DNA from: Leptospira selangorensis
GTDB lineage: Bacteria > Spirochaetota > Leptospiria > Leptospirales > Leptospiraceae
Direction: 5' to 3'
Length of the DNA stretch: 64,000 nucleotides
Assembly: GCF_004769405.1 (NCBI RefSeq)
Contig: NZ_RQES01000005.1
Location: 558,001-622,000, forward strand
In this document: positions 1 to 8,958 of the stretch, piece after piece
Layout of the letters: each line of letters starts with the position of its first letter
Numbering within the stretch: position 1 is the first letter of the stretch
Program-made: the position numbers and the translations under genes
Notes under the pieces: model-generated
The model's database searches: none
Seen by the model: the letters and a program-made list of their open reading frames with translations, nothing else
Told to the model about the DNA's origin: nothing

Positions 1-211
1 GTCCGGGATGATTTACTAAAAAGCGAGAGTATGCTCCTAAACTTTCTTCGAATTTTCCCGCCTTCCAGATTTGAAGAGCATTGGCGGCATAATCTCCAGT
101 TTCTTGATAAGGTTGGCTAAAAAATCCTGGGTTCGCTAGTAAATATGCTAAGCAGAATACGATCGGGAAAAGTATATAAAGTGAAAGTTTGTTGTTAGGA
201 GAGGTTTGCAT
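1..211 (-). CDS. Partial membrane protein, N-terminal end (possibly GT39-like)
   Basis: An open minus-strand frame starts at an ATG at 211 and runs off the left edge of the window, so only about 70 residues are visible. They begin with a short polar stretch and one hydrophobic segment (about residues 9-27), followed by a soluble-looking stretch ending in RFLVNHPG. A single N-terminal membrane segment followed by an HPG-type motif recalls dolichyl-phosphate-mannose/ArnT-like glycosyltransferases of the GT39 type, but this is a weak guess from a fragment. No good ribosome binding site is seen. It is divergent from the SpoIIE gene at 456. Confidence 0.5.
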   Translation of the reverse strand, partial: MQTSPNNKLSLYILFPIVFCLAYLLANPGFFSQPYQETGDYAANALQIWKAGKFEESLGAYSRFLVNHPG

Positions 212-455
212 GAATCGGAGAAAAATGGTTGGCCGATATTTCCAGTAAGCTTCTGTTTTTCGATTCCTGGGTCAAGTAGATTCCTTTTTAGAACGTGCTT
301 TATGCAAAGAAGGAAAGCTTATAAAGAACCTTAAATAATTTATGTTAGAATTCCGACAAATCTAAGAAGTCCAACAAAATTTTGGAAATAAATTACGCTT
401 GATCCGAGTCGGATCGTTACTCTAAGCTTCCGGGACTTACTTTCTATACCAATCA

Positions 456-3400
456 ATGGATCCGTTATTTTTTAACTTCTACTCTTTCGGTTCGATCTTA
501 ATCGTTCTGTACTTCTTCTATGCCGGCTTCTTCTTCCTTACGATTAAAGAGAGAAGTATGGCCGCCTTTCATTTGGGAGTCTGTGCCTTAACCACAGTTT
601 TCCATAATATAGGATATTTCTGGGGCTTTATTTCTTTCGAAGAGAGCACAATTTTTCATAGGGTCATCGCAGTTGCGGGACCATTGATGAGTTTTACCCA
701 ATTAGTTGGATTTTTCATCTATTTCCCTGAGCCTAGGAAGAAAGGGATCTTACCAGGTTTGATCTTCTATTGGCTTCTTTATCTAGGAGTATTAGTAGTC
801 ACAGGATATTATGTTTTCATTTGTTGGGACGCTCCTAGATCTTTTGTTCCCGGAAGTCATTATTGGGATTATGAGGTCCATGTATTTTACAGTTACTTCA
901 TATACATAATTTTATTTTATGAAGTATGCTATCTGGTGATCGGTATTTGGAAGGCGATCATAGAAACCGGAAAAGAGAGAAGGTCCGTAATTTATATTCT
1001 TCTCAGCTATGCCGTGATCACAGTAGTTCCTGGAATTTTAAACGCACTTAGTCGAAACGGAACAGTTGCGCGAGCTACATACCAACAGTCCTTTAATCTT
1101 GGAATGGTTACCGGAATGTTCTTGATCATGATCGTGTATGTGAACGCCACTAAAGAAAGAACCACGATCTTGAATCGGATCATCGGAGTCTCTTTAGCTA
1201 CATTCTTCGTATGTTATCAATTGGTGGGTTATTCTATCCTAAATGGATATGAGAGAACTTACGATGATATGAAAAGAAGAGATAGCTCTATTGCGGTTCA
1301 GGAACAGAGGGATCCTCAAGGTTTGGCATATATAGTTTCTTATGATCCGGAAAAGAATGAGTTCCGATCGGAAAGAGGAAATAAAGATCCTAGATTTAAA
1401 AAAGAGGACGAGTTAGAAGTCCGTTTCTTTAGGGAAAAACAAAAGATCTCTAATATAGGAAGTTTGCCTGCAAAAGAAAGATTAGAAAGAACGGAAAAAA
1501 TTCTGGAAACTTCTCCGAATGACTTTAAAGCCTATGCTGCAGGTATTCGCGCCTTTCTAAAGTCAAAGAATGATGAAACGATAAAAGATTCGGATATGGA
1601 GGGTTATTTCCGAGGAATATACGGAAAACTGAATATTATCCGAAATAAATACTCCAGGCTTCCTGATCGCAAAAAACAAAAATCTATCGAAGGATTGCTT
1701 GTTTCTACTGATATAGGATTGTCCGAGACCCTGGCTTATGTAAAACAATCCGCAATTCATGCTGTAAATTCGGATAAATCCGCCGAGCAAGTATCTAAGA
1801 TCGTACTTAATTCTCTTGCCCCGATTCATTTTGCGGGAGAAAGGATCTATCGAGGCACTAGGATCTATTCTCCTTCTGATCCTAAGCCTGTAATGTATCT
1901 TTCCTATTATTTTGCTCCGAACCTAAGCGGAAAAATATACGAGGTAGGATTCGAATATAAGGACTATAGAATATTCCACCATGATCCAAGTTTTATCTTA
2001 GTCGCGTCTATGGTCCTGACATTCTTTGTTATTGTTATAGGATTTAGGTTTTTCTTCCAAAATGCGATCGTAGTTCCTATGGATGAAGTGGTCGTGGGAT
2101 TAACCGAAGTAAACTCAGGGAATTTAGAATATAGGCTGACTCCTAGAGTAGAGGACGAGATCGGATTTATTGCTAGATCATTCAATAAAATGGCAAGAAG
2201 TATCCAAGCTGCCAGAAAAAGACTCGAGCAATACGCAGACGAATTGGAAGAGAAGGTAAAAGATAGAACCAAAGAATTAGAAAAGACTTTGGAAGAAGTG
2301 AAAGAACTCAAACAACAACAGGACGGAGATTATTTCCTTACCTCACTTCTAATCAAACCTTTAGGGGCAAACAAGGCTTCCTCTGAAAACGTCAAAGTAG
2401 ACTTCTTAATAGAACAAAAGAAAAAATTCAGCTTCAGAAGATTTAACGACGAGATCGGTGGAGACATGAATATCTCTAACCAGATCACGCTCAGGGGCCA
2501 ACGTTATATAGTGTTCTTAAATGCGGACGCAATGGGAAAATCTATGCAAGGAGCAGGGGGAGCCTTGGTTTTAGGAGCCGTTTGCGAATCCATCATAGAA
2601 AGAACTAGGATTGTAGGATCTATGAAAGAACAGTCTCCGGAAAGGTGGCTTAAAAACGCATTTATAGAATTGCATAAGGTATTCGAAAGTTTTGAAGGTT
2701 CGATGCTCGTATCTTCGGTGATCGGGTTAATAGATGAAGACTCTGGAACATTATATTATATTAATGCAGAGCATCCTTGGACAGCGCTTTATAGAGATGG
2801 GAAAGCGGACTTTATAGAACAAGATCTTATGTTCAGAAAATTGGGAACCACTGGAATGGATGGAAAAATTTCGGTGAAAACATTCCAATTATTACCTGGC
2901 GATGTGATAATTGCAGGCTCGGACGGGAGAGACGATATTCTCATTGGAAACGACGAAGAAGGTGCAAGGATCATCAACGATAATGAAAAACTTTTCTTAA
3001 AGTTGATAGAAGAAGGAAACGGAGAACTTTCTAATATATATGAATCTATAAAAAAAGTAGGTTCCCTGACGGATGACTTATCTTTAGTCCGAATCTCTTT
3101 CAAAGAAGAAGGAGGGATAGAAAGGACCCAAGAGAAGGAAAAGATCAGACAACTTCTTCGAAAAGCCAAAGAGAAATCTCAAGATAAGAATATCAAAGAA
3201 GCATTATCTTTCTTAGAAGAAGCTGACTCACTAGACAATCGTCTACCTGAAGTAAAAAAAGGATTACTTAAGTATCATATTCGATTAAAGAATTATGCCA
3301 AGGCCGCACAATTTGCAGAAGAATATTTGAATATTCGTCCGGTGGATAAAGAAATACTATTTATTGCTTCTTACGTAGCAAGAAGAGCCAGACAATTCCA

Positions 3401-3593
3401 AAAAGCTCAAGATTTCGGCGAAAGATTACTCTTAAGAGAACCTGATCATGTTAGAAATTTGATCAATTTGACTAGGATCTCAATCGCTTTAAGAAATTAT
3501 GAAAGAGCAAAACATCTTTTGAGAGAAGCTCAAAGACTGGAGCCGGAGAATTCTCAGGTTTTAAAGATCAGACAAGCATTAGATAAAATATAA
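456..3593 (+). CDS. 9-TM HAMP-SpoIIE (PP2C-type) phosphatase with C-terminal TPRs
   Basis: This is a large membrane-bound serine/threonine phosphatase of the SpoIIE/RsbU type (1045 aa). Eight hydrophobic segments lie in residues 1-260, then a charged, probably extracytoplasmic, sensor region (about 260-515), a ninth membrane segment (about 517-536), a HAMP domain (537-592), a coiled coil rich in Glu and Lys (592-630), and a SpoIIE catalytic domain (about 650-890). The catalytic domain has the metal-binding motifs DEIGGD near 664 and TDD near 870. TPR-like helical repeats occupy about 905-1045. Family members dephosphorylate anti-anti-sigma or similar partner proteins in response to a membrane signal. 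No partner (STAS or HATPase anti-sigma) is adjacent. The TPR tail suggests a docking surface. The start has no clear Shine-Dalgarno but a TATACC hexamer 5 nt upstream. Confidence 0.85.
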   Translation: MDPLFFNFYSFGSILIVLYFFYAGFFFLTIKERSMAAFHLGVCALTTVFHNIGYFWGFISFEESTIFHRVIAVAGPLMSFTQLVGFFIYFPEPRKKGILPGLIFYWLLYLGVLVVTGYYVFICWDAPRSFVPGSHYWDYEVHVFYSYFIYIILFYEVCYLVIGIWKAIIETGKERRSVIYILLSYAVITVVPGILNALSRNGTVARATYQQSFNLGMVTGMFLIMIVYVNATKERTTILNRIIGVSLATFFVCYQLVGYSILNGYERTYDDMKRRDSSIAVQEQRDPQGLAYIVSYDPEKNEFRSERGNKDPRFKKEDELEVRFFREKQKISNIGSLPAKERLERTEKILETSPNDFKAYAAGIRAFLKSKNDETIKDSDMEGYFRGIYGKLNIIRNKYSRLPDRKKQKSIEGLLVSTDIGLSETLAYVKQSAIHAVNSDKSAEQVSKIVLNSLAPIHFAGERIYRGTRIYSPSDPKPVMYLSYYFAPNLSGKIYEVGFEYKDYRIFHHDPSFILVASMVLTFFVIVIGFRFFFQNAIVVPMDEVVVGLTEVNSGNLEYRLTPRVEDEIGFIARSFNKMARSIQAARKRLEQYADELEEKVKDRTKELEKTLEEVKELKQQQDGDYFLTSLLIKPLGANKASSENVKVDFLIEQKKKFSFRRFNDEIGGDMNISNQITLRGQRYIVFLNADAMGKSMQGAGGALVLGAVCESIIERTRIVGSMKEQSPERWLKNAFIELHKVFESFEGSMLVSSVIGLIDEDSGTLYYINAEHPWTALYRDGKADFIEQDLMFRKLGTTGMDGKISVKTFQLLPGDVIIAGSDGRDDILIGNDEEGARIINDNEKLFLKLIEEGNGELSNIYESIKKVGSLTDDLSLVRISFKEEGGIERTQEKEKIRQLLRKAKEKSQDKNIKEALSFLEEADSLDNRLPEVKKGLLKYHIRLKNYAKAAQFAEEYLNIRPVDKEILFIASYVARRARQFQKAQDFGERLLLREPDHVRNLINLTRISIALRNYERAKHLLREAQRLEPENSQVLKIRQALDKI

Positions 3594-3727
3594 TTCTTTC
3601 TATCTAATGTGACTTAATCAAGAGACTAAAAGACTAAAATCGGTTTAGGAAATTAATTTTGTCCAAACTATGTAAATATCTTGCAAAATGGGGTCAAAAA
3701 ATTTAAAATACGCGGATAAAACATGAA

Positions 3728-3759
3728 ATAGATTAAAAGATTATAAACTTTTAATCTAT
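3728..3759. promoter_or_regulatory. Perfect 12-bp inverted repeat ahead of histidine kinase gene
   Basis: The arms ATAGATTAAAAG (3728-3739) and CTTTTAATCTAT (3748-3759) are perfectly complementary around an 8-nt spacer. The repeat ends 12 nt before the start codon at 3772. It may be a transcription-factor operator or a leader hairpin. It has no GC-rich stem and only a short T run after it, so it is a poor classical terminator for the SpoIIE gene that ends about 135 nt earlier. Confidence 0.5.
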
Positions 3760-3771
3760 GTTTTCCTTATC

Positions 3772-5562
3772 ATGCTCTCATATGATTCTAAACTAAGATT
3801 CGGAATTGTCGGAATAGGTTTTTTAGGCCTATTGATCGGCGTTTCTTCTTGGGTTAGCAATAGGAATCTAACCCAATCTAAAGACTGGGAATCTCATACT
3901 TTTGGTGTTCTTTCCAGATTGGAAAGTTTAGCTTCTTCCGTAAAAGAAACCAAGATCCGATTTTTGCTCTTTTTATCATCTGGAAAAAAAGAAGACCTGG
4001 AATATTATAAAACTGAAAAGCAGAATTTGTTCTTTAAGCTAGGTGAACTTAAATATATCACCAGAGACAATTCTATCCAACAAAGTGGCCTCTTAGAGTT
4101 GGAAAAATTACTTACTAAACGAGACGAGCTGGTCCAGAAAATAGGCCATTCTAATTTCAAAAACAAAGAAACAGAAATTGAAAATGCGATATTAGAGAAT
4201 GAGATCGATCGCCAAATAGACAAGCTGAAGGAAAAAGAACTCTCACTGCTTTCGGAAAGAGCCTACGATTCTAAAATAAAAGAGAGGATTACGGATTGGG
4301 TCCTATTCTTATCGATCTCCTTTAATATACTCATCTTAGCTGTACTTTATAGATTCTTGAGGAAGGAGTCTGATCGCAGAATAGATGCGGAGAATATACT
4401 TTTTGACAAGAATAATCTTCTGGAGCATACACTTTCCGAAAAGGAAAAGTTTTATAAAGAAATTTTAATGATCAAGTCCGCTTTGGATTGTGCTTCCAGC
4501 AATATCATGATTGCTGACAACGATCTTAATGTTGTCTACACGAATCGTTCCATAGTGAGCATGTTCCAAGCGGCAAAGGAGAATATTCGTAACCAATATC
4601 CGAATTTTACTCCTGAGGCATTGATTGGATCATGTATAGACTCCTTTCATATTGCTCCCGAAAAACAGAGGCATATACTTTCTACATTTACCGATACGTA
4701 TAAAAGTTCCGTTTCCATTGGCGGAAGACAGTTTAATCTAAGTGCCGATCCCGTGATCGATTCTTCCGGAGAAAGATTGGGGAGTGTGGTGGAATGGTTG
4801 GATGTGACTGAAAGGAATTTGAAAGAATTTCAGATAAATCAATTGAACCAAGATCTTGAAGATAATATTCGAAAATTAGAATATGCAAATCGGGAATTGG
4901 AGGCATTCAGTTATTCCGTGTCTCATGATCTACGGGCTCCTATCCGTGGAATAGACGGATTTACAAAGATCATGTTGGAAGATTATTCCCCAGTTCTAGA
5001 GCCTGAAGCTTTGAGACTTTTGAATGTTATAGCTTCCAATTCTAAATTTATGGGCCAGTTGATAGATGACCTGCTGGCATTCTATCGTGTCTCCAAATTG
5101 GAACCGAAATCGGATTCAATAAATATGAAACATATGGTTTCCGATTCGATAGAGATCATTAATCAGGAATACGGATCCAGAAGCCCGATAGTGGAAATCT
5201 CGGAACTTCCTCCGGTGAGAGGGGACGCTTCCATGCTAAAACAGGTTTGGTTGAATCTAATTTCAAACGCATATAAATATTCTTCCAAATCACAAAACCC
5301 TTTCGTGGAGATAGGATTTTTAAGCGGAGAAGGGAATCGTACATTCTTTGTAAAAGATAATGGAGTTGGTTTCGACGATCAATATTCCCATAAACTTTTT
5401 AAAGTATTTCAAAGATTACATTCCAACGAGGAATTTACCGGAACAGGAATTGGGCTTGCGATCGTAGATAGGATTGTCCAAAGACATGGCGGAAAAGTTT
5501 GGGCAGAAGGAAAAACGGGACAAGGCGCCACATTTTATTTTACAATACCGAACAAGGAATAG
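3772..5562 (+). CDS. Membrane sensor histidine kinase (4HB-PAS-HisKA-HATPase)
   Basis: This 596-aa sensor kinase has a membrane segment at about 10-29, a helical extracytoplasmic region (30-175) resembling CHASE3/four-helix-bundle sensors, a second membrane segment (about 175-197), a coiled linker, a PAS domain (about 235-345) and a HisKA domain. The H-box is SVSHDLRAPIRG, with the phospho-acceptor His at 385. The HATPase domain has an N-box near 492, G1 DNGVGF near 528 and G2 GTGIGLAIV near 556. The H-box is of the phytochrome/Cph1-related type, usually paired with Rcp1-like single-domain regulators, and exactly such a gene follows 6 nt downstream. No chromophore domain is present, so this is not itself a phytochrome. 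It is the first gene of a three-gene phosphorelay operon. Confidence 0.88.
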   Translation: MLSYDSKLRFGIVGIGFLGLLIGVSSWVSNRNLTQSKDWESHTFGVLSRLESLASSVKETKIRFLLFLSSGKKEDLEYYKTEKQNLFFKLGELKYITRDNSIQQSGLLELEKLLTKRDELVQKIGHSNFKNKETEIENAILENEIDRQIDKLKEKELSLLSERAYDSKIKERITDWVLFLSISFNILILAVLYRFLRKESDRRIDAENILFDKNNLLEHTLSEKEKFYKEILMIKSALDCASSNIMIADNDLNVVYTNRSIVSMFQAAKENIRNQYPNFTPEALIGSCIDSFHIAPEKQRHILSTFTDTYKSSVSIGGRQFNLSADPVIDSSGERLGSVVEWLDVTERNLKEFQINQLNQDLEDNIRKLEYANRELEAFSYSVSHDLRAPIRGIDGFTKIMLEDYSPVLEPEALRLLNVIASNSKFMGQLIDDLLAFYRVSKLEPKSDSINMKHMVSDSIEIINQEYGSRSPIVEISELPPVRGDASMLKQVWLNLISNAYKYSSKSQNPFVEIGFLSGEGNRTFFVKDNGVGFDDQYSHKLFKVFQRLHSNEEFTGTGIGLAIVDRIVQRHGGKVWAEGKTGQGATFYFTIPNKE

Positions 5563-5568
5563 AGAAGA

Positions 5569-6012
5569 ATGAATCAATCGGGAAACTATGATATACTTTA
5601 TGCGGAGGATAATCCGAACGATGCAGAACTTACTTTGAGAGGTTTCAGAAAAAATAATTTAGTAAATCAAGTCTTTCATGTTAAAGACGGAGAGGAAGCT
5701 CTAGAGTTTTTATTCTGCAGAGGAAGATACGAAGGCAGAGAATCGGGTGGGAAACCTTTATTCGTATTATTGGATCTTAAAATGCCGAAAGTGGACGGCC
5801 TCGAGGTGCTGAGAGAGATCAAGTCCGACGAAAAATTGAGAACGGTTCCAGTGGTAATGTTAACCTCTTCTGCGGAAGAGAAAGATATAGTAGAAAGTTA
5901 TAAACTAGGCGTAAACAGTTATATAATTAAGCCTGTAGAATTTGAAAAATTAATCGTAACAGTATCTGAAATAGGACAATATTGGTGTATATTAAATAAA
6001 TCGGTGCATTAA
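5569..6012 (+). CDS. Single-domain response regulator (Rcp1-like)
   Basis: This 147-aa protein is a lone receiver domain without a DNA-binding output. It has the acidic pocket E13/D14, phospho-acceptor D69 in LLDLKMP, the conserved T99 and the K121-P122 pair. The loop between strand 2 and the phospho-site is longer than usual (a [14 protein letters not shown] insert), as in Rcp1-type regulators that pair with phytochrome-like kinases. It lies 6 nt after the kinase at 3772 and 1 nt before the hybrid kinase at 6014, so all three genes are probably one transcript. Its likely job is to accept phosphate from the upstream kinase and pass it on or act through protein contacts. Confidence 0.88.
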   Translation: MNQSGNYDILYAEDNPNDAELTLRGFRKNNLVNQVFHVKDGEEALEFLFCRGRYEGRESGGKPLFVLLDLKMPKVDGLEVLREIKSDEKLRTVPVVMLTSSAEEKDIVESYKLGVNSYIIKPVEFEKLIVTVSEIGQYWCILNKSVH

Positions 6013-6013
6013 C

Positions 6014-7147
6014 ATGAAGACGCTAAAGTTCCTTTTTTTAGAAGATTCTTCTACCGATCTAGAGCTAATCCAAAGGGAGTTAAAAAGAGCAGGCGTGGAA
6101 TATATTCCTGTCCATGTTCAAGATAGAGAAGAATATCTAAGGGCGATCGAAGACGAGAAGCCTGACTTTATTTTTTCGGACTACTCACTTCCTAATTTTG
6201 ATGGATTATCCGCATTAACCATCGCAAAAGAACAATGCCCTACTACTCCTTTTATATTCGTTTCCGGAACGTACGGAGAAGATGCAGCCATCCAAACTCT
6301 GACTAGAGGAGCAACCGATTATGTTCTTAAGGACAGATTGGTAAAACTTGTCCCAGCATTAAGAAGAGCCATCCGAGAAATAGAAGAACATAAAGCTTTA
6401 AGAAGGGCGGAACAAGAGAAGTTTGAAATAGAAGAACAACTCAGACAAAGCCAAAAAGTAGAAGCGATGGGGTTTTTGGCCGGAGCAATGGCCCATGAGA
6501 TCAATAATCCGATCATGGCTATCATAGATTATGCTCAATTGATCTCTAAAGGGGAAATGGATATAGATAAGGCTCAAAAGATCGCTTCTAAGATCAAACA
6601 AGAAGGGGAAAGAATTTCCGTAATGGTAAAGGATCTACTTAGATTTGCCAGACAGGAAAAAGCTGCCTTCGAACCTGTGAGCGTTTTTGCATTAATATCT
6701 AAGACTCGTTCTATCGCAGAACAAAGATTAAAGATGAGCCGCATCCAATTGGAGTTGGATATACATACTAATCTTCCTTCCGTAATGTGTAAAGAAGGGC
6801 AGATACTTCAGGTACTTTTGAATTTGATCAATAATGGAATAGATGCGTTGAACCAACGTTATCCGGAATACGATGAAAACAAAAGGATGATCATCTCGGC
6901 CAAACCTGAAGAGATCGGCGGTAAGTCCTGGGTCAGGATTGCTGTGGAAGATTTGGGTTCGGGAATTCCTCAGGAAATCGGTAAATCCATCTTTAATACA
7001 TTCTTTACTACTAAAGGAGCAGATAAGGGAACCGGTTTAGGACTTTCTGTCAGTCTTGGGATTGTGAAAGAGCATGGGGGATTTCTTTCTTTCGAAAGTT
7101 CTACCAACGAATACACCAGGTTTTTCCTGGATTTACCTGCAGTCTAA
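6014..7147 (+). CDS. Receiver-HisKA-HATPase hybrid histidine kinase
   Basis: This soluble 377-aa protein has an N-terminal receiver domain (acidic E10/D11, phospho-acceptor D56 in FSDYSLPN, lysine in LKDR near 112), a coiled linker, a HisKA domain with AMAHEINNP (His161), and a HATPase domain with G1 DLGSGIP and G2 GTGLGLSV. There are no membrane segments, so the input is phosphorylation or protein contact at the receiver domain. The gene begins 1 nt after the preceding regulator stop. The order kinase, regulator, hybrid kinase suggests a phosphorelay. No DNA-binding output regulator is in the operon. Confidence 0.87.
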   Translation: MKTLKFLFLEDSSTDLELIQRELKRAGVEYIPVHVQDREEYLRAIEDEKPDFIFSDYSLPNFDGLSALTIAKEQCPTTPFIFVSGTYGEDAAIQTLTRGATDYVLKDRLVKLVPALRRAIREIEEHKALRRAEQEKFEIEEQLRQSQKVEAMGFLAGAMAHEINNPIMAIIDYAQLISKGEMDIDKAQKIASKIKQEGERISVMVKDLLRFARQEKAAFEPVSVFALISKTRSIAEQRLKMSRIQLELDIHTNLPSVMCKEGQILQVLLNLINNGIDALNQRYPEYDENKRMIISAKPEEIGGKSWVRIAVEDLGSGIPQEIGKSIFNTFFTTKGADKGTGLGLSVSLGIVKEHGGFLSFESSTNEYTRFFLDLPAV

Positions 7148-7204
7148 CAACGATTTTTGGATCTTCTTTGTAATTTTTTTGTCAAATAATTATCTGCGAG
7201 TGGT

Positions 7205-7210
7205 TATACT
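7205..7210 (+). promoter_or_regulatory. Putative -10 element, possibly leaderless start
   Basis: TATACT lies 5 nt before the ATG at 7216, which would place transcription start at or beside the start codon. A TTGTCA at 7179-7184 is a possible -35 but the 20-bp spacer is long. No Shine-Dalgarno precedes the gene. Confidence 0.35.
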
Positions 7211-7215
7211 AGATA

Positions 7216-7563
7216 ATGGAATCGACTGAATATACAAACTTAGTTTCGGAAAAACCTTTTGCCGATCTAGACCTAAGAGTCGGTAAAGTAATAGGTTTTG
7301 AATTGCTTCTCGATCATGGGGAAAAGGCATATAGATTGATCTTGGATTTCGGCGAGAATTCCGGTGTCCGCAAATCGAGCGAACCCATACTCTCTCTCGG
7401 GGAAGAGAAAGATTTCTTGGGTAAACAAACACTTTGCGTGATGGACTATCCTTCCGCTCATGTTGCAAGAATGAGAGCTCAAGCTTTATTCTTAGGCTTT
7501 GTAGAAGAAGAGGAAGAGTTCAGCAAGTCTGACGCAATCAGCTTCGTTCAACTCGCTTGTTAA
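7216..7563 (+). CDS. Small tRNA-binding (CsaA/Trbp111-like OB-fold) domain protein
   Basis: This 115-aa protein is almost entirely one tRNA_bind domain of the CsaA/EMAP-II/Trbp111 family. It starts with DLRVGKVIGFE (about 18-28), the conserved first strand of this OB fold, and continues through a RKSSEPI-like segment to the C-terminal strand around ALFLGF. Stand-alone members bind the outside corner of tRNA, or act as chaperone-like CsaA. Here it cannot be told which. The C-terminal domain of MetG at 28034 is of the same family. It is monocistronic, between a hybrid kinase and a perfect terminator hairpin. The start is an ATG with no Shine-Dalgarno. Confidence 0.75.
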   Translation: MESTEYTNLVSEKPFADLDLRVGKVIGFELLLDHGEKAYRLILDFGENSGVRKSSEPILSLGEEKDFLGKQTLCVMDYPSAHVARMRAQALFLGFVEEEEEFSKSDAISFVQLAC

Positions 7564-7576
7564 TCTAATCTTAAAA

Positions 7577-7608
7577 ATTCAGAAGCCTCGACTCTCAGGC
7601 TTCTGAAT
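7577..7608. terminator. Perfect 12-bp hairpin terminator
   Basis: ATTCAGAAGCCT (7577-7588) pairs perfectly with AGGCTTCTGAAT (7597-7608) around an 8-nt loop. It lies 13 nt after the tRNA-binding protein stop. The following bases are AT-rich rather than a pure T run. Confidence 0.65.
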
Positions 7609-7633
7609 ATATAATTTCTTCTATCTTTCTCCC

Positions 7634-7661
7634 TTGACGGCCCGCGGTTTTTACGTATAGT
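7634..7661 (+). promoter_or_regulatory. Sigma-70-like promoter for the lipase-like gene
   Basis: TTGACG (7634-7639), a 16-bp spacer and TATAGT (7656-7661) match vegetative promoter hexamers well and lie 33 nt upstream of the ATG at 7694. Confidence 0.6.
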
Positions 7662-7693
7662 GAGGCGGCGCTATCCAGTTAAGAATTTAAAAT

Positions 7694-8953
7694 ATGCCAT
7701 ACAAACCAACAGAACCCAGCATGAAGTTGGGAAAATTCGCAGTTTCATTTGCAAGGGATACTTCTCTCGGGGTTTTATCCGGAGTTAAATCCGCACTCAC
7801 AGGTTCATTCGAATGGTGTGCAAAAAGTTTATCCGAAATTTCGGAAACACCTACAGTAAATGGGACTCGCCTCGGAGAATTTCTGAAGGACGCGGGAAAA
7901 TCTTTGGGAGAAGCAGGAAATAAAACGGAGGAAGGTCTATCCAAAGCATTCGAGTCCACTGCACAAGCAATGCATACCGCACTAGAAGCATTGAGTGAAA
8001 CAGAATCTTTGATACAAAGAAAGGTATTCGAAAATATTTCCGTTTCCAGTGTAGTGGGGGAATCTTTCGCAGGAATGATCACCACTTCTGAGATCCAAGC
8101 ATCTTTTCGTTTAGAGGGAAAAGATGTAAGCCCTGAAGAAGTATTGGCGGATTGGAAAAAATCAGGATCTAAAAAACCGATCCTTTGTGTGCCCGGTCTA
8201 TTTTGTGACGAAGGTCTTTGGATTAAGAACGGAGAACCCTCCTTCTCCGAAATTTTAATAAAAGAAAATTATTATCCTTTTTATCTTAGATTCAATCCTG
8301 GAGCTCATCTGTCCGAGAACGGCGCCAAACTTTTGGAATTGGTGAGAAAGGTTCTGGAAGATCCGGATTTAAAGAATCAAAAATTCGATGTCGTGACCTA
8401 TAGCCAGGGCGGACTCGTTTTTAGAAGCGCTCTTTATTCTTCTCAAAAAGAAGGAAATCCGCTTTCTTCCAATATTAAAAAAGTATTATTTATCAGTTCT
8501 CCTGACGGAGGTTCCTATATCGAAAAAGTAGGATTCTGGTTGGGACTCGGAGCCGAAGCTCTGCCTGTATTTCCGGTGCAATTAGTCGGTTATATTGGAA
8601 ATCAGAGAAGTGAAGCAATGAAGGATCTTTCTCACGGGATTATACGGGAAGAAGATTGGAAAGAAGGATCACATCTAGGCAGATACGGAAAAGATAAATA
8701 TTTCGGAGAACTAGACGAGATAGATGCCTATCAGATTTATAGTTTTGTTTCGGAAGAAGAAGGAGACTGGTCTTCTTGGATCGGTGATGGTATCGTAGAA
8801 AAACCAAGTCTTACTTTGTTTAGTGATTCAGTATTTCGTAAGAAGTCCAATCCTGAAAACAGGGTTAAGATCTTAAAAGGATTATCTCATTACCAGATCA
8901 TGCCTTCCGCCGAGTTAAGAGAATACTTCTTAAAGATCTTTCTCGGAAAGTAA
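7694..8953 (+). CDS. Alpha/beta-hydrolase, lipase/PGAP1-like
   Basis: This 419-aa protein has a serine hydrolase fold in its C-terminal two thirds. A first strand and oxyanion region reads PILCVPGLFCDEG (about 160-172), the nucleophile elbow is YSQGG with Ser237, and a histidine occurs in GLSHYQI near the C-terminus (about 398). The N-terminal 130 residues are helical and unassigned. The arrangement resembles triacylglycerol lipases and PGAP1-like esterases, but the substrate cannot be read from sequence. No obvious signal peptide is seen, so it is probably cytoplasmic or membrane-associated. It has its own sigma-70-like promoter. It ends only 5 nt from the convergent gene at 8959, with no room for a terminator between them. 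Confidence 0.75.
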   Translation: MPYKPTEPSMKLGKFAVSFARDTSLGVLSGVKSALTGSFEWCAKSLSEISETPTVNGTRLGEFLKDAGKSLGEAGNKTEEGLSKAFESTAQAMHTALEALSETESLIQRKVFENISVSSVVGESFAGMITTSEIQASFRLEGKDVSPEEVLADWKKSGSKKPILCVPGLFCDEGLWIKNGEPSFSEILIKENYYPFYLRFNPGAHLSENGAKLLELVRKVLEDPDLKNQKFDVVTYSQGGLVFRSALYSSQKEGNPLSSNIKKVLFISSPDGGSYIEKVGFWLGLGAEALPVFPVQLVGYIGNQRSEAMKDLSHGIIREEDWKEGSHLGRYGKDKYFGELDEIDAYQIYSFVSEEEGDWSSWIGDGIVEKPSLTLFSDSVFRKKSNPENRVKILKGLSHYQIMPSAELREYFLKIFLGK

Positions 8954-8958
8954 GGACT

